Shown here in pieces: positions 1 to 10,756 of a stretch of DNA of 64,000 bases. Within the stretch, counting starts at the first letter, position 1, and each line of letters begins with the position of its first letter. The notes beneath the pieces were generated by a model. That model was not told the origin of the DNA. It was given only the letters and a program-made list of their open reading frames with translations, and did not search any database. A program made the translations under genes and the position numbers. Origin of the DNA: Artocarpus heterophyllus (lineage: Eukaryota; Streptophyta; Magnoliopsida; Rosales; Moraceae); contig CM046338.1 of assembly GCA_025403435.1 (NCBI GenBank), positions 22,218,392-22,282,391 on the forward strand, read 5' to 3'.

Positions 1-3000
1 AAGCAGCCACATATTCTGCTTCCATAGTTGAATCAACAACACAAGATTGTTTGATGCTTCTCCAAACTATGGTTCCACCACCAAAAGTAAACACTGATCC
101 AAACGTAGATTTACAGTATGTCTTTGTCTGATTGAAAATCAGAATCAGTGTATCCAATAGGAATCAAATTCTCACCAGAATATACCAGCATATAGTTTCT
201 CGTTCTCCTAAGATACTTGAGAATATGTTTAATCGCTACCCAATGATCTAATCCTAGGTTAGATTGATACCGGGTTAGATTGATACCGACTGACTATACC
301 CACCGCATAGCAAATGTCTGGTCTTGTACACAACATGGCATACATTAGACTTCCTACTGCAGATGCATAGGGTACACGTCTCATGTTTTCTTCCTCTTGA
401 GGTGTCTTAGGACACTGCTCTTTTGAAAGATAAACTCCATGACGTGTAGGCAAATTACCTTTCTTGGAGTTTTGCATCGAAAATCTGAGAAGCACTTTAT
501 CGATATACGATGCTTGATACAGCGCCAACAGTTTGTTCTTGCGATCTCTTATGAGTTGGATTCCAAGAACATAACTTGCCTCTCCTAAATCTTTTCATTT
601 GGAAATGGTTGGTAAGCCATTTCTTTACATTAGATAATACGCCTACATCATTCCCAATGAGTAGGATATCATCTACATAAAAAACCAAGAAGACCACCTT
701 CTTATCTTTGATGTACTTGTAAACACAAGGTTCATCAATATTTTGATCGAAACCATAAGATTTGATCGCTTCATCAAATCTCAAGTTCCAAGATCTTGAA
801 GCTTGCTTGAGTCCATAGATGGACCTCTGCAACTTGCAAACTTTTTGCTCTTGACCTTTGACTACAAACCCTTCTGGTTGCACCATATAGAGGCTTTCCT
901 CAAGATAGCCATTCAAAAAGGCAGTCTTGACATCCATTTGTTACATCTCATAATCAAGACAAGCAGCAATGGATAAAAGAATCTGAATGGATTTAAGCAT
1001 AGCTACAGGCGAGAAAGTTTCTTCATAGTCAACTCCTTCCTTTTGGTTATAACCTTTTGCCACAAGCCTAGCTTTGAAAGTCTCAACTTTCCAATCCACT
1101 CCTCTTTTCTTCTTGTAAATCCATTTGCACCCTATGGGTTTTATCCCTTCAGGTAGGTCTACAAGTTCCTAGACTGAATTGGAGTACATAGACTCCATTT
1201 CAAGGTTCATAGCCTCTAGCCATTTCTCCTTTTCAGAATCTTCCATTGCATCACGATATGTCAATGGATCATCCTCACCATTATCACAGATAGCAACATT
1301 TGCTTCTCCAAGTTCCTTGTAGCGAGCAGGTGGTCTCACAACCCTCCCACTATGTCGAGGTGGTATGACATTCTGATCTGGAGATGTGGTCTCCTCATTA
1401 TGTCCTTCGACAACAGTTGTCGGTTGCGGTCTGATTTGATCAGAAAGTAACTCTTCAAGCATAACTTTGCTACGAGGTTTATAGTTTGTCATATAATCAT
1501 TCTCGAGAAAAGTGGCATTTGTCGATACAAATACCTTCTTTTCCCGTGGACTATAAAACAAACCTCTCATCGTTCCCTTTAGGTATCCCATAAAAAAAGC
1601 ATACTTCAGAATGTGGTTCCAGTTTCTCAGTCTTTCCTTTCAGCACATGTGCTGGACACCCCCATATACGGATATGTCACATACTAGGTTTGTGACCGTT
1701 CCATAACTCTAAAGGTGTTTATGAAATAGACTTAGATGGAACTATGTTTAGAAGATATACTACAGTTTGTAATACATATCCCCAAAACGAAGTGGGTAAT
1801 GATGAGTAGCTGAGCATGGATCTCACCATATCAAGCAATGTTCGATTTCTTCTCTCTGTAACACAATTTTGTTGTGGTGTTCCAAGTGCGGTGAGTTGTG
1901 ATAGAATACCATGTTCTATCATACAGTCCTTAAATTCAGTATCAAGGTATTCCCTTCCTTGATCAGATCGAAGACTCTTCACCGTCTGTCCTAATTACTT
2001 TTCAGCTTCTGCTTGGAATTCTTTGAACTTTCCAAAAGTTTCAGATTTCCTTTGCATTAGGTATAACCATACCTTGAATAATCGTCAATAAATGTGACGA
2101 AATATTCGTAACCACCACGTGCTTGTACATTCAATGGACTGCAGACGTCCGAATGTATTAGCTCAAGTAGTTCTTTGGCCCTTTCGCCTTTTGCAGAGAA
2201 AGGCCTCTTAGTCATTTTACCTTCAAGACAAGATTCACAAACTGGTAGAAAACTAACTTTTAGCTCTTTTAAAGGACCTTCCTTTACAAGTCTGTTAATT
2301 CTGTCAAGGTTAACGTGACCTAATCTAAGGTGCCATAGGTATGTTTCATTCTTAGAAGAAATCTTTTGCTTCGTAGGTTTTGGTTGTTCAACTTTGAACA
2401 TTTCGATATTGAGCAGTGATTTTTCATTGGGCCTTAAAGTGTAAAGCCTATTTTCCAAATGCGCAGAACAAATATTCAAACCATTTCTAGAAATATTAAC
2501 ATAATTATTATTAAAAGAAACATTAAACATTTGTTCAAACAACCTGGAAACAGAAATCAAATTTCTACGAAAACAAGGAATGTAATAAACATTGTCCAAA
2601 ATTAAAAACTTATTTCTAAAATAAAGTTTAACAACTCCCACTGCTCTTGATGAAACAACCTCTCTCGTTCCCACTCTCATCGTTTGTTCCTCGTCGGCAA
2701 GCTCCTTTGAAGAACTAAGCATCTGCAAAGAAGAACAAACATGGTTAGTTGCGCCTGAATCAATTATCCAAGGTGAAATATCATTTTCAACTAAACAAGC
2801 TTCTAAAACGAGTAAATCTGATTTACCATTGTTCTTCTTTTCTTTGAGCTCCTAAAGATACTTCTTGCAGTTTCTCTTCCAGTGCCCAACTATGCCGCAA
2901 TGGAAACATTTTCCCTTGGGTTTCTTTTTGTTTGAGCTCTTTTTATTGTTGTTGCTTTTGTTCTTCTTAGGTTGCCCTTCATTTTTAGACTTACCACTTC

Positions 3001-3679
3001 CTTCAGTCCTCTTCCTCTTCTTATATTTTTGTGGAGAAGAGGAGGGTTGAGCTTCTGCAACATTTGCCTCAGCTTCTTTAGTCTTTTCTTTCGAAATAGA
3101 CTCGAAGGTTTGAAGCTCATTAAGCAACTCAATCATGTTATATTTCAACTTGTTCATGAAATAATTCCTTTTGAACTGAAGGAATGCAGGGGAGAAGGTT
3201 TCCAAAATCATCCCCACTTGTGTGGCTTCATCTATCACAGCCCCATTAACCTCGGCATCATAGAGATAGTTAACCATGTTGAGAACATGTTCTCTGACCG
3301 AAATTCCTGTCTTCATTTTGGCATTCATTACTGCCTTAACGGCTTCGTGGCGTGCCTTTTCAAAAGGTTTACCAAACATGTCTTGCAAAGACTACATTAT
3401 CTCATAAGCAGTCTCCATGCTTTCGTGCTTCATCCTCAGCACGTCAGACATGCCAGCCAAAAGAAAACAGCAGGCCTTATTGTTCGCCTAGATCCAACGA
3501 TCATATGCTTCTCGTACATTACGAGGAGCATTGGTAGCAAGCTCTGGAGGACATTCCTCCGTTAGGATGAACTTGTAAGTTTTGCAAATTAGTACAATGT
3601 TCATGTTACTCTTCCACTTGACAAAATTATCTCCAGTTAATTTTTCATTTGAGAGAATAGCAATGATTGAATTAGACAT
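1..3679 (-). pseudogene. copia gag-pol polyprotein of element A, broken and 3' truncated
   Basis: The gag start is ATG at 3679 (MSNSIIAILS...), matching the gag start of B. Recognisable pieces follow: a gag capsid region (about 3490-2990), a CCHC zinc knuckle (CFHCGIVGHWKRNC, near 2920-2870), the GAG-pre-integrase WHLRLGHVN motif (near 2330), and the integrase core with HSDVCSP and FIDDYSRYG (near 2150-2070) and SDQGREY (near 1960). RT follows with the catalytic [11 protein letters not shown] (near 680-640), then RNase H with [10 protein letters not shown] at the left edge (near 1-35). The reading frame shifts and stops at several points (near 3390, 2840, 2050, 1990, 1700, 1170 and 940), so no full polyprotein can be made. 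A small tandem copy of about 16 bp lies near 257-289. Confidence 0.9.
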
Positions 3680-5312
3680 TGTTGCTGTAATAAATAAATA
3701 AAATAGTATAAATGAAAATGGTTGCATAAACATCATAAATATATGTTTTGAAATAGTAAACGTGATGCATGATGCATATGAAAAACACACAAAAAATATT
3801 TTACTAATTCTACGATTATTCAATTTTAATAAATAAAATGCCGCCGTAGGGTAGGTCAAATTATTTATGAATTGAATTGAAACATTCTTAATTAATAAAT
3901 ATATTCAAAATATCTCATATTTTCTATATTTATTAATAACCGTTTATTTTGGTCAAGATATAATTAACAATTTAATTATGACTTTATGAGTGTAACCTAC
4001 TATTTTAAATTTTAACAACTTAACTCAAAATTGCCGTCGTATGGTAGGTCAATTTTGAAATATATTATAAAATCTTATCTCAAGGAAACCAACCTTGATA
4101 TTGATTTAAATAGACACCCTCCGTAGGGAGGACAAAATCAAAGCGTCGCGAGACGCAACCTAAATCTCATGGTGTTGTACTAATAGTGGAGACCACAAGT
4201 TATATTGTCATATTACCTTCTCCCACTCATTATTTTAAAAGATGTGTTTTATCTTATAAAACATTATATGTTTCATAATTCTAGTAGATAAAAACAATTT
4301 TTAATTACTAGATTATATTATGTGTTAATAGAATCTCATTCTATTTACACTTAAATAAATTACCAGATTTTCTAAAAATGTAAATTTATTATAAATTGTC
4401 TAAGTTATCAAATATTAAACAATTTAAAATTAGATAATTTTGAATTAATGTGAATTTTACCAAGTCTTAACTATTAAAACTAAATTCACATTATTTGATT
4501 GATTAATAAATTAAGATTCTATAAAACCAAGCCAATTAATTTAATCTCATTAAATTAATGCTAACACATATTAAATCATTTTATAAACTCCTTTATAAAA
4601 AAAAATAATATGTAAGTGTATGTATGTCATGTTACAATAGCTATAACCGGACACTTTTCTAGATGACATGTTATCATGCATGAACATGTTATCACAATCA
4701 TCGCACTTTCCTAGATAACATGTTATCATGCATGAACATGTTATCACAATCATCACATGAAAATAAAAATAAAAATTAACAATGAATTTTTGACCGGGTC
4801 CTTTTAGATAATTAAAAATTACAACCCATAAAAATAAGGAAGAAAAAAAAATTTACAGGGGTCTTCTTGTAATTTATATATAATTCCTTGCTCCAATTTT
4901 ATAGTTTTCATCAGGTGGTTTATTGTGCAACAATCTGCTGAATTGCCTTTGAAATTTAATAGGCCTAAAGTTCTCAACTGGGCCAAAAGATCCAATGAAC
5001 TTTTTTTTCATCGCTCCACGTGTAGTAGGTGAAGGAGAGGAGAAAAGAAATAATAATAATAATAATAATAATAAATTACAAAAAGCCTATACCCTTTTAT
5101 GGGTTTACACAGATTGATCTAATTAAACTGAAAATAAGATTACTAATCCAAAAGGATCATATAATTAACGACTAAAAATTCCTTCATTAAACAATAATTT
5201 ATCACATGAATAAAAATTAACAAAGATGTAAAGTGCCTACAAACATGCATCAAAAACATGATATTATCAAAATAAAATCATGTTTAAATTAAAATTATAT
5301 ATGTTATAACCC
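3680..5312 (-). other. untranslated leader of element A
   Basis: This is about 1.6 kb between the primer-binding site and the gag ATG, with no credible ORF. It holds several short motifs of the type CCGTAGGG / GTAGGGTAGGTC (near 3840, 4035 and 4120). These correspond in position to the CCTAGGGG motifs in the leader of element B. A 52-bp tandem repeat (4659-4758) and a short AAT microsatellite (near 5050-5073) also lie here. The unusual leader length is shared with B, C and F. Confidence 0.7.
4659..4758. repeat. two-copy 52-bp tandem repeat with internal palindromes
   Basis: The unit begins ctagat at 4659 and again at 4711. Each unit contains aacatgtt-type inverted repeats. The second contains the perfect 14-bp palindrome GATAACATGTTATC (4714-4727), and both contain catgcatg. 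The repeat lies in the leader of element A. Confidence 0.85.
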
Positions 5313-5324
5313 GCTCTGATGCCA
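5313..5324 (-). other. primer-binding site of element A (initiator Met tRNA)
   Basis: The minus strand reads TGGCATCAGAGC, one base from the canonical plant copia site TGGTATCAGAGC. It lies 2 nt inside the 5' LTR end at 5327. Confidence 0.88.
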
Positions 5325-5715
5325 TTTGTTGGAATTAAAATATAAAACGCAACGGAAGGAACGGATCGTTGACAAACAAATTTTTTGAAAACTTTGTTCA
5401 TCGGGAATAGATATATAATTTTAGTTATAGAAAGCTTTAGGTAATTTTACAAACCTTTTTGAAGACTATCAACGTATCCTAGCTTTCCTCTTTGACACCA
5501 CGATCTTCCAATCTAGGCCTCCACACCAATGGAAAGACGAGTGGGTGTCAAACTGCAAGAATGAATTTTTCTTACATTTTTCTGAATCTGCTATGTACTC
5601 AACACATGAGAAAGCAAACTTTTTTTTTTCAAAGAAGAACTCTCAGTTTTTCTCTCTGAGTATTCTACAAAAGTTACGTGAATGAGAAAACTCTTGAGAT
5701 AACTGTTATCTCTCT

Positions 5716-5724
5716 CTTTTTATA
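5716..5724 (-). promoter_or_regulatory. TATA box of the element A LTR
   Basis: The minus strand reads TATAAAAAG, about 390 bp before the LTR's 3' end. This corresponds in place to the TATA boxes in the LTRs of B and F. Confidence 0.6.
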
Positions 5725-5817
5725 TCTGAACCATTAGTAAATTTTTCAATTAATTTCTAATTTAAAATAACCACCATATCGATATATGAGGAAAAGATAT
5801 ATTTTGCTTTTTACTTT

Positions 5818-6140
5818 CTTCTTCTTCTTCTTCTTCTTCTTCTTTCGAATCACTTGTGATTTGAACTCACATATATATATATATATATATAAAAGTGGAA
5901 GATACGTTCCAAACGTAAACTGCCTTTTCCTTTGTTTTTTTTTTTTAACGGATCAGTTATCTGATTCGTTCTATATATAATATGTAAGTTAAAAAAAATG
6001 TAAACAATCGTTTACGTAAACGATTTCAAAAAAGGTAATATATATATATATATAGATAAATTAATATATTATAAAATCTTTTATATATATATATATATAT
6101 ATATAAGATTTGGTTCAAAACCATATATATATATATATAT
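5818..6140. repeat. microsatellite cluster in the LTR of A
   Basis: (CTT)n lies at about 5818-5844. (TA)n tracts lie at about 5871-5890, 6037-6053, 6081-6105 and 6123-6140. The third TA tract is flanked by aaatctt / aagattt, so 6073-6110 can fold into a long hairpin. Confidence 0.85.
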
Positions 6141-7378
6141 CTATATCTAAATTCAAAAATAAATCACATTTATTTAAGAATAGATTTTGAAAATAATCAA
6201 TCAATTAATTAACTAATGTTCAGTTAAATGTGACAACATTTATCACATTACATTATGTGTCACAAAGAACATTTTTCTATGTCACATTAATAATTTTAGT
6301 GTAAAATAATTAATTCAGAATTCAATAATTTCAAACTAAATATGTATAATTCATTCTATGCATAAATCCATTATAGTGTTACAGAGGTAGTATTAGGGAC
6401 CTATGGACCTATAACTCAAGCTCTAATAAATTTGACAATTAATCAAACTCTTTAATTAATGTGCCAAATTTATTAGTTTCAGTGTTACTCTACTAAAAAC
6501 CTGAAACTGAACTCTTGAGATTATAGTGAAATTACTCAAAAAAAATTAACGAGTAGTCTATTGATATAATCATTACATATAAGTTAGTCCTCCATAAATA
6601 GTTCATAATAAGAGCTAGGTTCAATTTTCGTTCACCTCTCTTATTACATTTTTATCATTGAGTTCCAATAATCCTCTAATGAACAGTTAATTCATAATCT
6701 TATTATGAACGAGCGCTCTATTGTTCAAACATTGAATTATCACTCAAGAGAACTATTTTTCTAACTTCCACAAGGAAAGAATGGATTCCATATCTGTATA
6801 ATATTATTACAGCCATTTATTACATTATGTTTCCAAGATGCTAAGTTATGATCTGTGCTTAGACAGATCTTACCATATAAGTCAAAAAACATAATGTCAT
6901 AAATAGGAGTCTAATGAATACTCAGGATTAAAACTGTCAAATATATGATCATCATAGTGATAAATTTGAATACTCTATTTGTAACGGATGATTATTAGAA
7001 ATTCATAATTTATCTGGTCCAGTACTATATAATCTCATCATATAAAATAACTCCAATCCAATGACTCTACATTAATAGCCTAGATAATGATTATTTCAAT
7101 TTTAAATGAGATTGGACCGTACTTGTAATATTTAATTAAAGATCCCAAACTTTAATTAATTATTACGGACTATTTAGATTATTATCTATAAATTTTTTTC
7201 CTAAGCATATAACACTTATATGCTAAATTTATAATCACATAAATAATCATGGAATTTTCTTGATGTTTATAAATATATTCATAACACATATAAGAAACCA
7301 AAATAATTATAAATGTCACTTTATTTATTTATTAACAATATGTACAATGTTACAGCTTTTAGGACACCAAACCCAACA

Positions 7379-7547
7379 CAGAATAATATAAATTGCATGA
7401 AATTCAATCGTAAAATACGTGAGCTTAGTAAATGACTATTCTTCATCATTGTTCCACAATGTATTTTCATCCTAATAAGATATACATGAGGTTGCTAACC
7501 TCATCTTGTTTCCATGAACCAGTCGGCCAGAGGATTTTAGGGGATTC
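7379..7547 (-). other. FLA 3' untranslated region abutting the element A LTR
   Basis: Only 169 bp separate the FLA stop codon from the outer end of the element A LTR. No strong polyadenylation signal is evident. The FLA transcript may therefore end inside the LTR, which is on the same strand. Confidence 0.5.
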
Positions 7548-7621
7548 TCAATGGCAAGTAGCAAACCGTGCGTCCTGTCCGACAGCTCCAAGCATCCAGC
7601 ATGCCACCTCTAGCAATTTTC
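7548..7621 (-). CDS. last exon of the FLA gene (74 nt)
   Basis: This piece is too short for ordinary ORF calling. The minus strand shows the splice acceptor TTACAG (7627-7622). From 7621 it encodes 24 codons in phase with exon 1, beginning GKLLEVACWML and ending FATCH, then TGA at 7550-7548. The phase fits: exon 1 leaves one base, G at 9306, and exon 2 supplies GA to make a Gly codon. The Cys-containing tail is the part of this clade that distinguishes it from GPI-anchored FLAs. Confidence 0.85.
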
Positions 7622-10618
7622 CTGTAAATTTTGAAAATTTTAACTTAATATACATAGACAATAAGAGGGGGGAAAAAGAAAAGAAACTGTTCAACTACCA
7701 TGCTCATTCAAGTAATGAAACTCAACAAAATAAAACTAAATCCACCGTAGTTCCTCGTGTTTACTTGGTCCTATGTTATCGTGACGTCAAAGTCCCAAAT
7801 CAGACAAGAAACAATGTCAAATACTGTATGACATGCACTTGTTGATTTCTAGACCACTTTTGTGGAAATGCATTCACATTTGTTCCACATATTTCCAAAT
7901 GTCAGATGCATCCTTGAGCATTTGTCCCACATATAGCTAAATAAGAAACAAACAAACAAACAAATATATAAAAGATAGAAACTACCGTGTCAGATGCATC
8001 CTTGAGCATTTGTCCCACATATAGCTAAATAAGAAACAAACAAACAAATATATAAAAGATAGAAACTACCGTGAACCTCATGATACGCAAACTCAACCTC
8101 ACTTGAAAACTATATACGCGTTTAGTTCATGTAGTGAAAAAGGAGAGAGTTTTTTTTTTTTTCAATCTAATAATGTGATTACTTACAAATTTAGTCTATT
8201 GAACCCCACATAATACAGAGAACGACTAAAGAAAATGACAATCCTTACACGCTCTTGGTAATGATCTCAGATTAAAGGTAATAGATGTCAAACTTAATTA
8301 TATACTCTTAATAAGTTCACATGTAGCCAATAATTATTTAATTCTAGACGCTTTAGTTATCACATTGACAACATTATTATTTCTTACTTTAGTAAATACT
8401 AGAAAGGGAATTGAATTGTATCTTATACCAGCTAACGGACAAGTAAATATTAGACAAGCAAATATTAGAGAGGAAATCAACATCACTCATTCTTATTAGT
8501 TTTACTTTTCAATCAACATCACTCATTCTTATTAGTTTTCCTAAAAAGGTACCCGAAATTCGCATAAAACTTAACGTTTTGAACCTACAACGTAGAAAAG
8601 AAAAGTCAACTTACGCTTGTTATTCTCCTATACCATAAAATCTCCATCAATTAAGGACATCTTAAGTTGTAACACCGAATATTACTACCAAAACTACAGA
8701 AGAACCTAACGTAGACAACTCCAACAAATCTTTTCGTTAACGCACAAGCAGAAAAAAAGAACGTGACTTTTTACATCTGTACTACTATTTAGAGAAGAGT
8801 CATTATTTTAATTCATCCTCGCAGTAAATTCCATAAACACGAAAGACCCAAATCACTTCTGAACAATTGTCTCCGTTATAGTCGTCTTAGAAACTTCAAG
8901 AAAGAAAAAAGTCATCAGAATGATCAGTGCCCGACCAACTCCACATGGGCTTTTAACTAAACTATTGTCCTTATATTCAATATAGCAAAGCTTTCAAATG
9001 GTGATGGAAACCCAAAAATTTCACTCTCAGATACCAAACACCCCTGTTCAAGGGACCGCCTTTTCTCACTCTAAACCAGAGTCTAGTACCACAGAACACT
9101 CTCACTTTACTTGAAAGCTAATCTCAATCATAAAAAAAGACCTCAAAAACAGTCCATTTTCACCATTTTTTTTCCCTTCTTAATTTTAGCCACTATTTAG
9201 TCCATATCCCAAGCAATAATTGAGTAACTTTCACCGCGCCAAGCTAAAAATCCAAAATCGAAAAAAGTAATAGAGAATTAGAAAATAAAAAAATGAAAAA
9301 AGTACCTCTCTTGGGTAAGGATGTAACTTTCGCGGGTTGAACCGTTTTGGCAACGGTCTTGACCTCCTCCGGCGGAAACAGGACCCCGTCGATCCCCTGG
9401 ACCGAAATGCGGCCATCGGTATAAATATCGGGGTCGAACAAATAGGCTGAGGCGTCCTCACTGTGGCCGAACCGGACCGATCCATCGGCCTCCTGCGCCA
9501 CCACCTTGTGCGGCAGCCGGAGTGTGTCGTACCGGATTTTGCCAAACCGGCGAACTGCATTGTACATGCTCTCCTCCGTCTGGTACTCTGGTATGAGGTG
9601 GTAGTACATTATCTGCTCCGGCGCGCCCTGGCTCGCTGAGCTGGTCCGTTGTAAGCTTCGCCATGGCCTCGTCGTTCGGTGCTAAAACCGTCAGCACATA
9701 CCCCTCCGACACCAGCCGCCCCATCTCCGTCGCCAGAGACGTCAAATTTACAAGAATGTCCGCCATCTCGTTGTACCCACCGTATTGCAGAAGCGTCTGG
9801 ATGAAGTCCTTCACCTGCCTCTCCCCATTGAAGTGATGGTGGGGCCCGCCCGGTCCCGGAGCAGGCGCAGGAGCCAGAGAAGGCCCCGGTGCCATCGCCT
9901 CGTAAATGGACATCGCCGGCGGAGAGCCCGGCTTTGATACCGAACTCGATCCCAAACCCGCCCCATTCTTCGCCCTCCTCGGGTCCACCTCCGGGGCGCC
10001 CTCGGGCTTCACAGCCGTGATCTCCCGGAGACTCCGCCGCCGGTTGAAATCGTCCTCAACAGATCTCGGTATCAAAAGCCCATCGATCCCATGGATGACT
10101 CCGTCGGGTCGGGCAACGGAATCCGCATGCGTGACCCGGGCTGAATCGACGGTCCACTCCCCGGACTCTCTCTTTTCGAAGCGGATTTCGTCGTCGGAGA
10201 GGGTTTTGAAGCGGGTCAAGCCGGTCTGACAGCTCCATTGTTCGGATCCCAGCCTGCTGGGAACGAGGTGGAACAAGATGAGGTTTTGGAGGGTTTTGAG
10301 GTTGCGGGGCTCGAGGAGGAAGCGCTTGAAGTCGGGGTCGAGGGCTCGGTCGAGAGCTTCGTTGCGAGGGGCGAAGATGGTGAGGTTGTGGGATCCGACA
10401 AGGTCCTCCAGGGTTTGGAGGAGGAGGGCCTTCTCAAGGAGCTCGGCCAGCTCCGTGTAATGCGAGTCCAGGAGAGCCACCAGGATGGAGTTGGAGTTGA
10501 TCTGACCGCCGCCGCCGCCGCCGGAGTAAGAAGACTGTGGCAATGCGAAGGATGTGGTTGTGATGGCGGCGAAGAGGAGGAGGAGGAAGAAGAGGATGTC
10601 ACGGAGGCCGAAACCCAT
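7548..10618 (-). CDS. Fasciclin-like arabinogalactan protein (FLA15-18 type), two exons, with a frameshift
   Basis: This is a secreted cell-wall glycoprotein type with roles in wall structure and adhesion. The ATG at 10618 starts a hydrophobic signal peptide (residues 1-25). A first FAS1 domain follows (about 41-190), with motifs NLTIFAPRNEAL and GVIHGIDGLLIP. Next comes a short Pro/Ala arabinogalactan region (about 237-258, SLAPAPAPGPGG) and a second FAS1 domain (about 265-415), with VLTVLAPNDEA and ISVQGIDGVLFP. Exon 1 ends at 9306 before a GT donor (AGAG^GTACTT). Exon 2 (7621-7548) follows a TTACAG acceptor and encodes GKLLEVAC...FATCH then TGA, the C-terminus I recall for this clade, without a GPI signal. 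One extra base at about 9619-9629 shifts the frame. Without it, the two exons total 1386 nt (461 residues), a normal family length. It is either a sequence error or a recent null allele. GC content is far above the surroundings. Confidence 0.9.
7900..8071. repeat. two-copy 84/88-bp tandem duplication in the FLA intron
   Basis: Copy 1 spans 7900-7987 and copy 2 spans 7988-8071. They appear identical except that copy 1 has one more CAAA in its internal (CAAA)n tract. This suggests a recent duplication. Confidence 0.92.
8475..8545. repeat. two-copy ~36-bp tandem duplication in the FLA intron
   Basis: The motif aatcaacatcactcattctt followed by attagttt occurs at 8475 and again at 8511. Confidence 0.85.
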
Positions 10619-10724
10619 GGCTTCCGGGGAGGAGAGAGAATGCGGCGGATTCAGACAGTTAGAGAGAGAGGAATGAGTAAAGCTGTGTATGAGGCTGTCT
10701 GTGTCTGTGGACGTGTGTGAAGAC

Positions 10725-10756
10725 AGGAGAGAGAGAGAGAGAGAGAGGGAGAGACA
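10725..10756. repeat. GA microsatellite upstream of the FLA start
   Basis: A (GA)n tract of about 25 bp reads as (CT)n on the gene strand. It lies about 110-135 bp before the ATG, in the likely 5' UTR or core promoter. CT-rich tracts are common near plant transcription starts. Confidence 0.7.

Larger units (their letters stand above)
1..7378 (-). mobile_element. Ty1/copia LTR retrotransposon A, cut by the window edge
   Basis: On the minus strand, in order of transcription, it has a 5' LTR (7378-5327), a primer-binding site (5324-5313), a leader of about 1.6 kb, and gag-protease-integrase-RT-RNase H remnants running off position 1. Protease precedes integrase and RT, with integrase before RT, which is the copia order. 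The 3' LTR lies outside the window, so LTR divergence and the target-site duplication cannot be checked. The 5 bases outside the 5' LTR are cagaa (7379-7383). Stops and frameshifts break the coding region, so this is an old, non-autonomous copy. It is related to elements B, C and F but clearly diverged from them in LTR and leader. Confidence 0.93.
5327..7378 (-). repeat. 5' LTR of element A (2052 bp)
   Basis: On the minus strand the LTR begins TGTTGGGTTTGGTG at 7378 and ends CCAACA at 5327, directly before the primer-binding site. A TATA-like box is at 5716-5724. U3 contains several (TA)n tracts, a (CTT)n tract, and a perfect 20-bp palindrome at 6006-6025. Its organisation matches the E LTR (for example the block near 6470-6790 against 23490-23810). 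Confidence 0.9.
7622..9305 (-). other. intron of the FLA gene (1684 bp)
   Basis: It runs from the GT donor at 9305-9304 to the AG acceptor at 7623-7622. It is AT-rich with no coding signal, except a short plus-strand ORF overlapping exon 2 that I regard as chance. It contains two local tandem duplications (7900-8071 and 8475-8545). Confidence 0.8.

Noticed and set aside
5786..5980. 64-codon ORF MRKRYILLFTFFFF...
   Set aside because: It is produced by the CTT and TA microsatellites in the LTR of element A.
7432..7845. 137-codon plus-strand ORF over the FLA last exon
   Set aside because: The opposite strand has a phase-matched exon with a known C-terminal motif. The plus ORF has no domain or start context.
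9906..10720. Long plus-strand ORFs of 107 and 160 codons over the FLA exon
   Set aside because: They are antisense shadows of GC-rich FLA coding sequence with low-complexity Glu/Gly runs and no domain. The minus-strand FAS1 protein explains the region.
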